A stretch of 64,000 nucleotides of DNA. Origin: Gordonia araii NBRC 100433. Its GTDB lineage: Bacteria > Actinomycetota > Actinomycetes > Mycobacteriales > Mycobacteriaceae. Within the stretch, counting starts at the first letter, position 1. Every line of letters starts with the position of its first letter. The notes under the pieces are model-generated. The model ran no database searches and had not been told where the DNA came from. It saw only the letters and a program-made list of their open reading frames with translations. Both the position numbers and the translations under genes were made by a program. The stretch spans positions 1 to 64,000 of the forward strand of contig NZ_BAEE01000067.1 in assembly GCF_000241265.1 (NCBI RefSeq), in the 5' to 3' direction. Positions 56,821-64,000 of this stretch are shown piece after piece.

Positions 56821-58236
56821 GTGCCTGAGCAGGGTTCTCATTCAAAGCAGTGCCGGTGTGTGGACTTGAACCGTCGCCATTTTATCGCCGTGGGAGCCGC
56901 CGCTTTCGGCGCGGCGTTCCTCGCCGCGTGTTCCACCGACGACACGAGCACCGCCGAGTCGTCGCCCCCGGCGCAGCCGCAACGACCGCCCGAGACCCTG
57001 TTCCGCAACGTCCGGATACTCGACGTTCGGGCCGGACGCCTGGGCGACCCGACAGACGTGATGGTGCGGGGTAACCTCATCGCCGCGATCGGTACCGGAC
57101 AGCCGGCCGTCCCGGGAGCGAAGATCATCGACGGCCGCGGCCGGACACTCATGCCCGGGCTCATCGACAACCACGTGCATCTCGTGTTCGGGAGCGCGAC
57201 GATGGACGACCTGAACGACGCGTCGAAGGACACCGAGTTCTATGCGCGAGCTGCTCTGACCTCAGCCGACCAGATGCTGCAGCGAGGGTTCACCAGCGTG
57301 CGCGACGTCGGCGGCCCGATCTTCCCGCTGAAGGCGGCGATCGACCGGGGCAAGGCCCGCGGACCGCGCGTCTGGCCGTCGGGAGCGATCATCTCGCAGA
57401 CCTCCGGCCACGGTGACTTCCGCGGGCCGACCGAGAAGTCGCGGCGATTCACCGGCAAGCAATCGCGCGCCGAGGAGATCGGCGCGACGTTCATCGTCGA
57501 CGGCCGCGACGAAGTGCTCACCGCGGCACGGGAGAACCTGCGGATGGGTGCCAGCCAGCTGAAGGTCATGGCCGGCGGCGGCACCTCGTCGGCCTACGAC
57601 CCGATCGACGTCACCCAGTTCACGCTCGACGAGATGCGGGCGGCGGTGGAGGCCGCCAGCGACTGGAACACCTATGTCACCGTGCACGCCTATACGCCGC
57701 GAGCGGTCCGCCGCGCCGTCGAGGCCGGAGTCGCCTGTGTGGAGCACGGGCAGTTGCTCGACGACGCGACCCTGCAGTTGCTCGCCGAGCGTCAGGTCTG
57801 GTTGAGCGGGCAATACCTCGTGCCCAGTACCGACGCGATGGCCCCGGAGCGCAGGGAGAAGCGCAAGGCCGTCGTCGAAGGGAACTCCCGCGTGTGGCCG
57901 GCGGCGAAGCGCCTGGGGCTGAAGCTGGCGTGGGGCACCGACTTCCTGTTCGAGCCGGCCGAGAACCCCAAGCAGAACTCGATGCTGCTCTCGCTGCGCG
58001 AATGGTTCAGCTCGGCCGAGTTGCTGCGCCTGGCCACGCTGGACAACGCGGCTCTGCTGGGCTTGAGCGGTCCGCGCAGCCCGTACGCCGGCGTGCTCGG
58101 CGTGGTCGAAGCCAACGCCCTGGCCGACCTGATCCTCGTCAACGGCGACCCGCTCGCCCAGATCGACCTGATCGCGGACCCAGGCAAGAACTTCGACGTC
58201 ATCATGAAGGACGGCATCGTCTACAAGGGCCAGTAG
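56821..58236 (+). CDS. Tat-exported lipoprotein amidohydrolase
   Basis: A 471-residue metal-dependent hydrolase. The N-terminus has a twin-arginine signal (LNRRHFIAVGAAAFGAAF) and a lipobox LAAC, so it is exported folded and lipid-anchored. The amidohydrolase barrel follows: GLIDNHVHLVFGSATMDD (HxH), KVMAGGGTSSAYDP (bridging Lys), VTVHAYTPRAVRRAVEAG, CVEHGQLLDD and LAWGTDFLFEP (Asp). Imidazolonepropionase/prolidase-like members act on peptides or toxins such as ochratoxin; substrate unknown. GTG 56821 has GGAG upstream; GTG 56860 is an alternative. Confidence 0.85.
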   Translation: MPEQGSHSKQCRCVDLNRRHFIAVGAAAFGAAFLAACSTDDTSTAESSPPAQPQRPPETLFRNVRILDVRAGRLGDPTDVMVRGNLIAAIGTGQPAVPGAKIIDGRGRTLMPGLIDNHVHLVFGSATMDDLNDASKDTEFYARAALTSADQMLQRGFTSVRDVGGPIFPLKAAIDRGKARGPRVWPSGAIISQTSGHGDFRGPTEKSRRFTGKQSRAEEIGATFIVDGRDEVLTAARENLRMGASQLKVMAGGGTSSAYDPIDVTQFTLDEMRAAVEAASDWNTYVTVHAYTPRAVRRAVEAGVACVEHGQLLDDATLQLLAERQVWLSGQYLVPSTDAMAPERREKRKAVVEGNSRVWPAAKRLGLKLAWGTDFLFEPAENPKQNSMLLSLREWFSSAELLRLATLDNAALLGLSGPRSPYAGVLGVVEANALADLILVNGDPLAQIDLIADPGKNFDVIMKDGIVYKGQ

Positions 58237-58275
58237 GCGGCGTTGCGCCAGCCGGCGCCGACTAGGCTGGCGGGC

Positions 58276-58953
58276 ATGGCACAGCCACCTCCTCGCACCA
58301 GGATGACGGGGACACAACGGCGTGCGCAGCTCATCGAAGTGGCGCGCGGGTTGTTCGCCGAGCGCGGCTACGAGGGCACGTCGATCGAAGAGATCGCGCA
58401 GCGCGCGAATGTCTCCAAGCCGATCGTCTACGAGCACTTCGGCGGGAAGGAAGGGCTCTACGCGGTCATCGTCGACCGTGAGATGGAGACCCTGCTGGAG
58501 ATGATCACGTCGTCCCTGGCCACGACGCGCTCCCGGCACCGGGTGCAACAGGTCGCGCTCGCGTTGCTCACCTATATGGAGGAAAGGCCGGACGGGTTTC
58601 GCATTCTCGCCCGCGGCGGAGGCAGCGGCGACGGCGAGAACGCGACGTACTCAAGCCTGCTCAACGATGCGGTGAGCCAGGTCGAACACATCTTGGGCAC
58701 CGATTTCGAACGCCGCGGTTTCGATCCGAAACTCGCCGCGATGTACGCCCAGGCCCTCGTCGGCATGGTGTCAATGACCGCCCAGTGGTGGCTCGACGTC
58801 CGCGAGCCGGCGAAGGAGGTCGTTGCCGCCCACCTGGTCAACCTGTGCTGGAATGGGCTGACCCGGTTAGAACCCGATCCGCAACTGGTGACCGCCGACT
58901 ACGTCGAGCCGGTCAAGCGGACGGTCAACCCCAAACGCGCGAAGCAGAGTTAA
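58276..58953 (+). CDS. TetR-family transcriptional regulator
   Basis: A 225-residue TetR repressor: helix-turn-helix in RRAQLIEVARGLFAERGYEG, TSIEEIAQRANVSKPIVYEH, FGGKEGLYAVIVDREM. The ligand domain includes YSSLLNDAVSQVEHILG and SMTAQWWLDVREPAKEVV. It appears orthologous to Rv1019, which follows glmU in M. tuberculosis. The thiolase-like gene starts two bases after its stop, so the two are co-transcribed. Its own operator is not obvious. Confidence 0.9.
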   Translation: MAQPPPRTRMTGTQRRAQLIEVARGLFAERGYEGTSIEEIAQRANVSKPIVYEHFGGKEGLYAVIVDREMETLLEMITSSLATTRSRHRVQQVALALLTYMEERPDGFRILARGGGSGDGENATYSSLLNDAVSQVEHILGTDFERRGFDPKLAAMYAQALVGMVSMTAQWWLDVREPAKEVVAAHLVNLCWNGLTRLEPDPQLVTADYVEPVKRTVNPKRAKQS

Positions 58954-58955
58954 CC

Positions 58956-60467
58956 ATGCAGATCGATCCGACGACGCCGATCCTTATCGGCGTCGGGCAG
59001 TTCTCCGAGAAGTTCGACGATCCCGCCTACCGCGCCATGTCGGCGGTGGAATTGGCGGCCGAGGCCGCACGCCGCGCCTTCGACGACGCGGGTGTGTCGC
59101 CGGATCGGCTAACCGGCGCGGTGGTCGTCGGCGTACGGCAGTTCGAGGCTTCGCATTCGAAAGCCGTTGCTCCGCTTGGCCGTTCGGACAACTATCCGCG
59201 GTCGGTAGCCGACCGGCTCGGCTTGGAACCGGCTCATGCGGTCTACGACGTCGTCGGTGGCGACGGGCCGCAGCGTCTGGTTGCCGAGTTCGGTGACCAG
59301 ATCGCCGCCGGTACGACGGACGCGGTGCTGCTCGTCGGATCCGAAGCGATGTCGACGGCACGGCACTTCGCCGGTCGGGCCGACGCGCCCGATCACGGTG
59401 AGGAGCGGGGCGGGCAGCTCGAAGACCGCGGGTACGGACTCGACGACATGATGTCCCTTTCGGGGATTCGCCACGGCCTGATCGGACCGCCGTCGCAGTA
59501 CGCCCTGCTGGAACATGCTCGCCGCGCCCGCCTGGGGCTGTCTCGCGAGGCGTACGCGAAGGCGATGGGAGAGCTGTTCGCGCCGTTCACCGAGGTCGCG
59601 GCAGCGAACCCGCATTCGGCCGCGCCCACGCGACGTTCGGCCTCCGAGCTGGTCGAGATCACCGAGAAGAACCGCCTGGTCGCCGATCCCTATCCTCGCT
59701 TCCTCGTCGCTCGCGATCAGGTCAACCAGGGCGCCGCGGTGCTGATGACCTCGGTCGCCCGGGCGCGGGAACTCGGTATCGACCCGCAGCGCTGGGTATT
59801 CCTGCACGGTCATGCGAAGGCGTCGGCGGCACCGATGCTGGAACGCGAGTCGCTCGGATCGTCGGTAGCCGCCGACGCTGCCCTGCGCGGTGCGTTGGCC
59901 GGTGCCGGAGTCGTCATCGGCGACATCGATTTCCTCGACATCTACAGTTGCTTTCCGGTTGCCGTGTTCGCCGCCTGCGACGCGCTCGGCCTCGACGCCG
60001 ACGATCCTCGCGGCCTGACGCTCACCGGAGGGCTGCCGTACTTCGGCGGCGCGGGCAACAACTACTCGATGCACGCCATCGCCGAGGTCGTCGAGCGTCT
60101 GCGCGCGCGTCCGGGCACCCTCGGCCTGGTGGCCGCCAACGGCGGCATAATCTCCAAGTACGCGGTCGGCGTGTACTCGACGACGCCGCGGGCGTGGCAG
60201 CGCGCACCCGAGGTCGGAGACGAGCCCCGCGTCGTCGCGGTGGACGAGTTCACCGGCGACGCGGTCATCGAGACTTTCACCGTCGTACCGTTCGGCGGCA
60301 ACAACCTGGGAATCCTGGTGTGCCGCAACGACTCAGGCGAGCGCTTCTACGCCCACGCCCTCGATTCCGATGCCGCACTGGCCGAGCTGCTGGCCTCGGG
60401 CGAACCCATCGGCCGGCGAGTACGGGTGCACACCGCCGACGGGCGCAACCTCGCCGAACTCGGCTAG
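58956..60467 (+). CDS. thiolase-like protein without active-site cysteines
   Basis: A 503-residue thiolase-fold protein annotated in relatives as acetyl-CoA acetyltransferase. Fold motifs: ILIGVGQFSEKFDDPAYRA, FLDIYSCFPVAVFAACDALG, GGLPYFGGAGNNYSMHAIAE and LVAANGGIISKYAVGVYS. The nucleophilic Cys position reads GGDGPQRLVAEF and the usual late CxG is absent, as in SCP-x-like lipid-binding or C-C lyase relatives. ATG 58956 directly after tetR. Possible role in steroid or branched acyl-CoA metabolism; classical thiolysis is unlikely. Confidence 0.82.
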   Translation: MQIDPTTPILIGVGQFSEKFDDPAYRAMSAVELAAEAARRAFDDAGVSPDRLTGAVVVGVRQFEASHSKAVAPLGRSDNYPRSVADRLGLEPAHAVYDVVGGDGPQRLVAEFGDQIAAGTTDAVLLVGSEAMSTARHFAGRADAPDHGEERGGQLEDRGYGLDDMMSLSGIRHGLIGPPSQYALLEHARRARLGLSREAYAKAMGELFAPFTEVAAANPHSAAPTRRSASELVEITEKNRLVADPYPRFLVARDQVNQGAAVLMTSVARARELGIDPQRWVFLHGHAKASAAPMLERESLGSSVAADAALRGALAGAGVVIGDIDFLDIYSCFPVAVFAACDALGLDADDPRGLTLTGGLPYFGGAGNNYSMHAIAEVVERLRARPGTLGLVAANGGIISKYAVGVYSTTPRAWQRAPEVGDEPRVVAVDEFTGDAVIETFTVVPFGGNNLGILVCRNDSGERFYAHALDSDAALAELLASGEPIGRRVRVHTADGRNLAELG

Positions 60468-60510
60468 GGGCGATCGCGCACGATCGCTCGACGCTCCCGG
60501 TTGGGGTCGT

Positions 60511-60957
60511 TCAGGCCTTTCTCGGCGGAAGACTGGCTTCGGCGTGGTCCATGAAGTCGCCGATCTCCGAAGCGAAAGGCACCGCGCCGGTGAGGTATTC
60601 GACGCCGATCTGCATGATGTCGACACCGAGCCTGGTCGGTTCCGCGGGATAGGTGGCCATGAACCGCTCGAAGTCGTTCACGTCTTCGGCGCAGCGCGCG
60701 ATTGCGCGCCGGTAATACGACAGCGCTACCGGCGCGTTGAGAGCGCTCAGCAGATCGTCGTACTGTTCGAGGCGCTCCGTCCCGGCGTTGTAGATCAGTT
60801 GCTCGAACCCGCCGTTCTTCACTTGATACTCGAAGTTCGCGGCAAGGACGGTCGTGTAGACCAAATCGTGCATGTCCCCGTCGAGGTTCGTCTCATCGTC
60901 GATCACCTCGGATGCCCGCGCCCCCAGATCCAGCAGCCGTTCGTCGTATGTGCTCAT
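60511..60957 (-). CDS. DMP19/DUF4375-like acidic protein
   Basis: A 148-residue soluble protein. The motif EYQVKNGGFEQLIYNAG matches the N-N-G-G-F-x-Q-x-x-Y-N signature of DUF4375 proteins, which include Neisseria DMP19, a DNA-mimic that binds a regulator. The protein is clearly acidic. ATG 60957. Ten bases separate its ATG from the stop of the gene upstream on the same strand, so the two may be co-transcribed. Confidence 0.7.
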   Translation of the reverse strand: MSTYDERLLDLGARASEVIDDETNLDGDMHDLVYTTVLAANFEYQVKNGGFEQLIYNAGTERLEQYDDLLSALNAPVALSYYRRAIARCAEDVNDFERFMATYPAEPTRLGVDIMQIGVEYLTGAVPFASEIGDFMDHAEASLPPRKA

Positions 60958-60967
60958 GTGGGCGAGC

Positions 60968-61384
60968 TTAGGTCAGCGCCTGGTTGAGCTTTGCTTCAAG
61001 CGTGCGACGGGTGATCCGCCAGCCGTCGTCGGTCCGACGCCAATCGTCGTCGTAGTAGATGGCCAGCAGGAAGGCGCCGGCACCGGCCTGCATCGGGTTG
61101 AGGCACAGCGTGCGCGTCGTGGCCGTGTCGTCGGTGATGTGGAATTCGGTGTTGCCGAGGAAGTGGCAGTAGGCGGTGAATGACGGCAGCACCGTGCCGA
61201 GCCACGTGATGCACTCGGCCGGCGTCCCGGAGATGCCGCCGGTCGCCGAGTAGTCAACGAGCGCGTCCGGGGTGAAGACGTCGGACAGCGCGTCGAACCG
61301 TCCGGAGTCGACGGCGGTGGCGTAGGCGGTGAGTTGGTCGGAGATCGCGGCGCGATCGGCGAGTTCTGACAACGAAAGCGACAT
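60968..61384 (-). CDS. SnoaL-like (NTF2-fold) protein
   Basis: A 138-residue alpha+beta barrel of the SnoaL_4 type: ELADRAAISDQLTAYATAVD, DSGRFDALSDVFTPDALVDY, CHFLGNTEFHITDDTATTRT and DDWRRTDDGWRITRRTLE. Such proteins are ketosteroid-isomerase-fold enzymes or binding proteins. ATG 61384 with GAGG upstream; the frame stays open further upstream but would overlap the lipoprotein promoter. Divergent from the SecD-like lipoprotein. Confidence 0.82.
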   Translation of the reverse strand: MSLSLSELADRAAISDQLTAYATAVDSGRFDALSDVFTPDALVDYSATGGISGTPAECITWLGTVLPSFTAYCHFLGNTEFHITDDTATTRTLCLNPMQAGAGAFLLAIYYDDDWRRTDDGWRITRRTLEAKLNQALT

Positions 61385-61421
61385 GACCTCGACGGTGGCA
61401 CGGCGGTGGCAGACTGGGGGA

Positions 61422-62282
61422 GTGAATCGCTCAATCCGCGTACTGGTCCTCGCGTTGCTGGTCGCCGTCGGCCTGGTCGCGGCGTGTTCCCGCGATTCCG
61501 GCGAGGGGGCCGGGGAGGGAGCGCGAGTCGAGTTCACGGTCGAATCGCTGCAATCCTCCGACGGAGAGTTCGCGCCCGGCACCGACCGGGACAAGCTCGT
61601 GGCCGACGCCGCGAAGCTGCTGGCACAGCGCCTCTCCGACAACGGTCTCAAGGATCCGAAGGTGTCCATCGAGAACGGTGCGAGTGCGGTGGTGGTCACT
61701 ACCGCCAGCGGGACGCGCGCGGACGTCGTCGCGCTCGCGTCGGCCGGTGTGCTGGCCATTCGACCGGTGGTGTTCACCACGCAGGCGATGCCCGACGCCG
61801 CCGGCCTCGACGTCGAACTCCGACAAGCGAATGCGAGTACCCCGCCCGCCGAGATGGCACGTCGTGCTCAGCAGCTGAAATGCGGTGGCGGGGTGGATGA
61901 GCTCGCGGGTCGCGACGATGCGGCGGATCTCCTGGTCGCTTGTTCGCAGAACGGCAAATCCGTCTACTCCCTCGGTCCGGCCGTCATCAGCGGCGCCGAG
62001 ATCGAAAAGGCCACCGCGACTCCGGGGAGCAACGACAACTGGAACGTGACCATGACGTTCCGCGGCGAGGCGAAGACGAAGTGGCCGGCCTACACCGCGA
62101 AGAACATCGGTCAGGCCACCGCGTTCGTCCTGGACTCCCGCGTGCTCTCCGCCCCGGTGATCCAGACCGCCATCGCCGGGCCGACGGAGATCTCGGGGGA
62201 TTTCGGCGAAGCCGAGGCGAAGCATCTCGCCAGCATGTTGTCGTCAGGGTCGCTGCCGGTGCGGTTCACGCCGAAGGACTGA
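61422..62282 (+). CDS. lipoprotein resembling the SecD P1-head domain
   Basis: A 286-residue lipoprotein: signal VLVLALLVAVGLVAACS with lipobox. The mature part resembles the extracytoplasmic P1 region of SecD; the clearest stretch is ATAFVLDSRVLSAPVIQTAI followed by GPTEISGDFGEAEAKHLASM and LSSGSLPVRF. No membrane export helices follow, so this is a stand-alone copy. GTG 61422 is chosen for the lipoprotein signal. It might assist folding of exported proteins; that is inference. Confidence 0.75.
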   Translation: MNRSIRVLVLALLVAVGLVAACSRDSGEGAGEGARVEFTVESLQSSDGEFAPGTDRDKLVADAAKLLAQRLSDNGLKDPKVSIENGASAVVVTTASGTRADVVALASAGVLAIRPVVFTTQAMPDAAGLDVELRQANASTPPAEMARRAQQLKCGGGVDELAGRDDAADLLVACSQNGKSVYSLGPAVISGAEIEKATATPGSNDNWNVTMTFRGEAKTKWPAYTAKNIGQATAFVLDSRVLSAPVIQTAIAGPTEISGDFGEAEAKHLASMLSSGSLPVRFTPKD

Positions 62283-62298
62283 ATCCGAGCCTCGTCGG

Positions 62299-62868
62299 TC
62301 ACGGGTTGCCGGGTGTCCACCGCGGGTCTCGACCGATGAATCCGATCAGGCGGTCTTGCACCGGAGCGTCGTCGGAGACCGGCACGGCCGGCCCGTATTG
62401 ACCCGACGAACGCAACATCTCCTCCATCTGGGCCATTCCCTCCAGCAGGGCTGCGCAGAACTCCTCGTCGAGTGCGACGTCCTGGCCACTCGCCCGAGCG
62501 AGGTCCCAGGTGTGCATGAATACGTCGGCCGTGTAGAAGTTGTCGACGGCCGCGGCCAACGGCATCGAACCGGCCATGGGATGGCTGAATTCCGACGATG
62601 CGTCCGGACCGTCGAGCAACGCCTGGACCTGCTCGGTGTGATGGTTCCACGCGGCGGCCGGGTCGTCGGCGACCGAGGGGCCGGGGGCGAGTTCAACGCC
62701 TCCCGAGGCGAGGAAGCCGGGGAACCATTCGACGAGATGCCCGACGACGTCGCGAGCCGTCCAGCCGTCGACGGGCGCCGGGGCGGACCAATCGGCCACC
62801 CCGGCGACCCGGTCGCTGAAACCTTGCGCCACGGCACGGTGGCGTTGCGCGGGTTGCGTCGGCAGCAT
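62299..62868 (-). CDS. DinB/maleylpyruvate-isomerase-like metal-binding protein (TIGR03086 type)
   Basis: A 189-residue four-helix protein of the mycothiol-dependent/DinB superfamily: GFSDRVAGVADWSAPAPVDG, WTARDVVGHLVEWFPGFLA (metal His) and NFYTADVFMHTWDLARASGQ (second His/His-like ligands). ATG 62868 overlaps the stop of the AHSA1 gene (TGATG), so it is the last gene of an ArsR-AHSA1-DinB operon, a common actinobacterial arrangement. Confidence 0.85.
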   Translation of the reverse strand: MLPTQPAQRHRAVAQGFSDRVAGVADWSAPAPVDGWTARDVVGHLVEWFPGFLASGGVELAPGPSVADDPAAAWNHHTEQVQALLDGPDASSEFSHPMAGSMPLAAAVDNFYTADVFMHTWDLARASGQDVALDEEFCAALLEGMAQMEEMLRSSGQYGPAVPVSDDAPVQDRLIGFIGRDPRWTPGNP

Positions 62869-63365
62869 CAGACCGCACCTTCGGCGAGCAGGTCGTCGAG
62901 CTTGGCGTAGCCGTCGTTGACGCCGGTTTCCATCCCGCTGCGCAGCCACGCGTCCCGACCTTCGATGCTGTCCACGAGCGACTGGGCGACCAGTCGCGTG
63001 CGGCCGTTGCCCAAGTCTTCGACAGTCAGGGTCTCCAGCGAGACACCATCGGGCTCACCCTCCCAGGTGAACGTCTGCACGATCCTGTTGTCGGTGATGT
63101 CGTGGAAGGAGCCGTAGAAGCTGTACTCCGTGTCGTCATCGCTTGTGACGACGTTGCTGAAACGCCAGCTGCCGCCGCGCCGGGCGTCCCATTGGTCGAT
63201 GCGCGTCGTGATGCCGTTGGGGCCGACCCACCGCGCGTACAGCTCCGGATCGGTGTGGGCCTTGAGCACCTGTGCCGGCGTTGCCGCGAACTCGCGGGTG
63301 ATCGTGATGATCGGCAGGGTCGGGTGGGCCTCGATGGTGGCTTCCGGGTGTGTCGTCGTGCTCAT
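62868..63365 (-). CDS. AHSA1/SRPBCC-domain protein
   Basis: A 165-residue START-like (SRPBCC) protein: ITITREFAATPAQVLKAHTD, ELYARWVGPNGITTRIDQWD, ARRGGSWRFSNVV and YSFYGSFHDITDNRIVQTFT. This is the activator-of-Hsp90-like family found next to ArsR regulators; ligand unknown. ATG 63365 overlaps the arsR stop (63362-63365). Confidence 0.9.
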   Translation of the reverse strand: MSTTTHPEATIEAHPTLPIITITREFAATPAQVLKAHTDPELYARWVGPNGITTRIDQWDARRGGSWRFSNVVTSDDDTEYSFYGSFHDITDNRIVQTFTWEGEPDGVSLETLTVEDLGNGRTRLVAQSLVDSIEGRDAWLRSGMETGVNDGYAKLDDLLAEGAV

Positions 63366-63715
63366 GATGCTGCTCCTTGATCGGATTGGTCGTCGTTCTC
63401 ATTCATTGCGGCGAGCACCGCGTCGAGGCGCTGATAGCGCTCCTCGGCTTGGCGCCGGTACCGCTCGATCCACGCGGTCATCAGATCGAATACCTCCGCT
63501 TCCAGGTGGACCGGACGCGTCTGCGCTTGACGTCCTCGCGTGACCAGTCCGGCGTCGCCGAGCACCCTGAGGTGTTTGGAGATCGCCTGCACGCTCACGT
63601 CGTACGGTTCCGCGAGCTCGCTCACGGTCGCGTCGCCCTCGGTCAGCCGGGCGACGATGTCGCGCCGCGTCGGATCCGCGAGGGCCGAGAACACCAAAGA
63701 CAGTTGGTCCGTCAT
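63362..63715 (-). CDS. ArsR-family (SdpR-like) repressor
   Basis: A 117-residue winged helix protein: FSALADPTRRDIVARLTEGD, VSELAEPYDVSVQAISKHLR and VLGDAGLVTRGRQAQTRPVH. No metal-binding Cys are seen, as in SdpR-like members paired with AHSA1 genes. ATG 63715 (or 63721) with AAGG upstream. First gene of the leftward operon; two operator copies lie just upstream. Confidence 0.92.
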   Translation of the reverse strand: MTDQLSLVFSALADPTRRDIVARLTEGDATVSELAEPYDVSVQAISKHLRVLGDAGLVTRGRQAQTRPVHLEAEVFDLMTAWIERYRRQAEERYQRLDAVLAAMNENDDQSDQGAAS

Positions 63716-63727
63716 GTCCATCCTTAA

Positions 63728-63788
63728 TCAACCGGGTGGTTTAATAACCATCGCACGGCCCGGGGAGAGTTGTCAACCATTTGGTTGA
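63728..63788. promoter_or_regulatory. two ArsR operator copies 45 bp apart
   Basis: TCAACCGGGTGGTTTAATAA at 63728 and TCAACCATTTGGTTGAATAA at 63773 share TCAACC-N3-TGGTT-N-AATAACC. The second contains a perfect inverted repeat TCAACCA-TT-TGGTTGA (63773-63788). They flank the probable arsR promoter. Confidence 0.75.
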
Positions 63789-63794
63789 ATAACC

Positions 63795-64000
63795 GCCGAT
63801 CGTGCCCAGAATCTCGCCGACTGTGCCCACATTCCCGCCGAGCGTGCCCAGAATCTCGCCGAGCGTGCCCAGAATCTCGCCGAGCGTGCCCAGCGTGCAC
63901 GTCGTGGTGCCCACTCGGCGGAGGTGGGGTGCCCAGTCGGCGGGGGTGGGGTGCCCAGTCGGCGGGGGTGGGGTGCCCAGTCGGCGGGGGTGAGGTGCCC
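63795..64000. repeat. compound array: five 21-bp units then four or more 22-bp units
   Basis: 21-bp units start at 63795, 63816, 63837, 63858 and 63879 (GCCGAGCGTGCCCAGAATCT type). 22-bp units start at 63906, 63928, 63950 and 63972 (GGTGCCCAGTCGGCGGGGGT type) and run off the window end. Same order and orientation as 38474-38672. No coding feature is seen here. Confidence 0.92.

Overview
The window is GC-rich chromosomal DNA of a mycolic-acid actinobacterium, most likely Gordonia or a close relative. The evidence is a resuscitation-promoting factor next to the 16S dimethyltransferase and ispE genes, a bacterial protein O-mannosyltransferase, several GTG starts, CRP/GlxR-type and leaderless promoter signals, and a 13E12-type DUF222/HNH relic. 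The genus is inferred; nothing was searched.

The backbone follows the Mycobacterium tuberculosis Rv1002c-Rv1019 order as I remember it: pmt, rsmI, pabB, metG, tatD, rpfB, rsmA, ispE, then pth, rplY, prs, glmU and a TetR gene. It is broken by a GH65 hydrolase/beta-phosphoglucomutase pair joined to metG-pabB, by a 24-kb accessory block between ispE and pth (19.8-44.1 kb), and by a block between glmU and the TetR gene.

Layout. 0-5 kb: diiron oxygenase (partial), Na+/H+ antiporter, universal stress protein, BCCT transporter. 5-20 kb: housekeeping backbone. 20-37 kb: convergent alpha/beta hydrolases with matching TetR-type operators, an ABC-F protein, a glycerate kinase and a response regulator that have both lost their 5' ends at one junction, an aldo/keto reductase, a MarR/amidohydrolase pair, a lipase, a three-gene membrane operon, HIBYL-CoA hydrolase, a proline-rich lipoprotein and RF3. 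37-44 kb: two KAS III (FabH) paralogs flanking a PadR-controlled cassette with two ABC exporters. 44-51.5 kb: pth, rplY, a secreted protein run into a beheaded ABC permease, arsC-like, prs, glmU, an SDR and tRNA-Gln. 51.5-64 kb: a secreted octapeptide-repeat/glycine-zipper protein behind a long regulatory region, Hsp20, a decayed DUF222/HNH gene, a probably leaderless DUF2236 gene with an overlapping operator, a Tat-lipoprotein amidohydrolase, TetR + thiolase-like gene, small stress-type proteins, a SecD-like lipoprotein and an ArsR-AHSA1-DinB operon.

The least expected signals are non-coding. Arrays of 21-bp repeats occur at 27.7, 38.5 and 63.8 kb; the latter two continue into a 22-bp array in the same order. 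Triple 45-bp and 42-bp repeats lie behind rsmI and the ABC-F gene. Two places (about 25,059 and 46,480) look like deletion scars joining partial genes. No CRISPR array, integrase or complete insertion sequence was seen.
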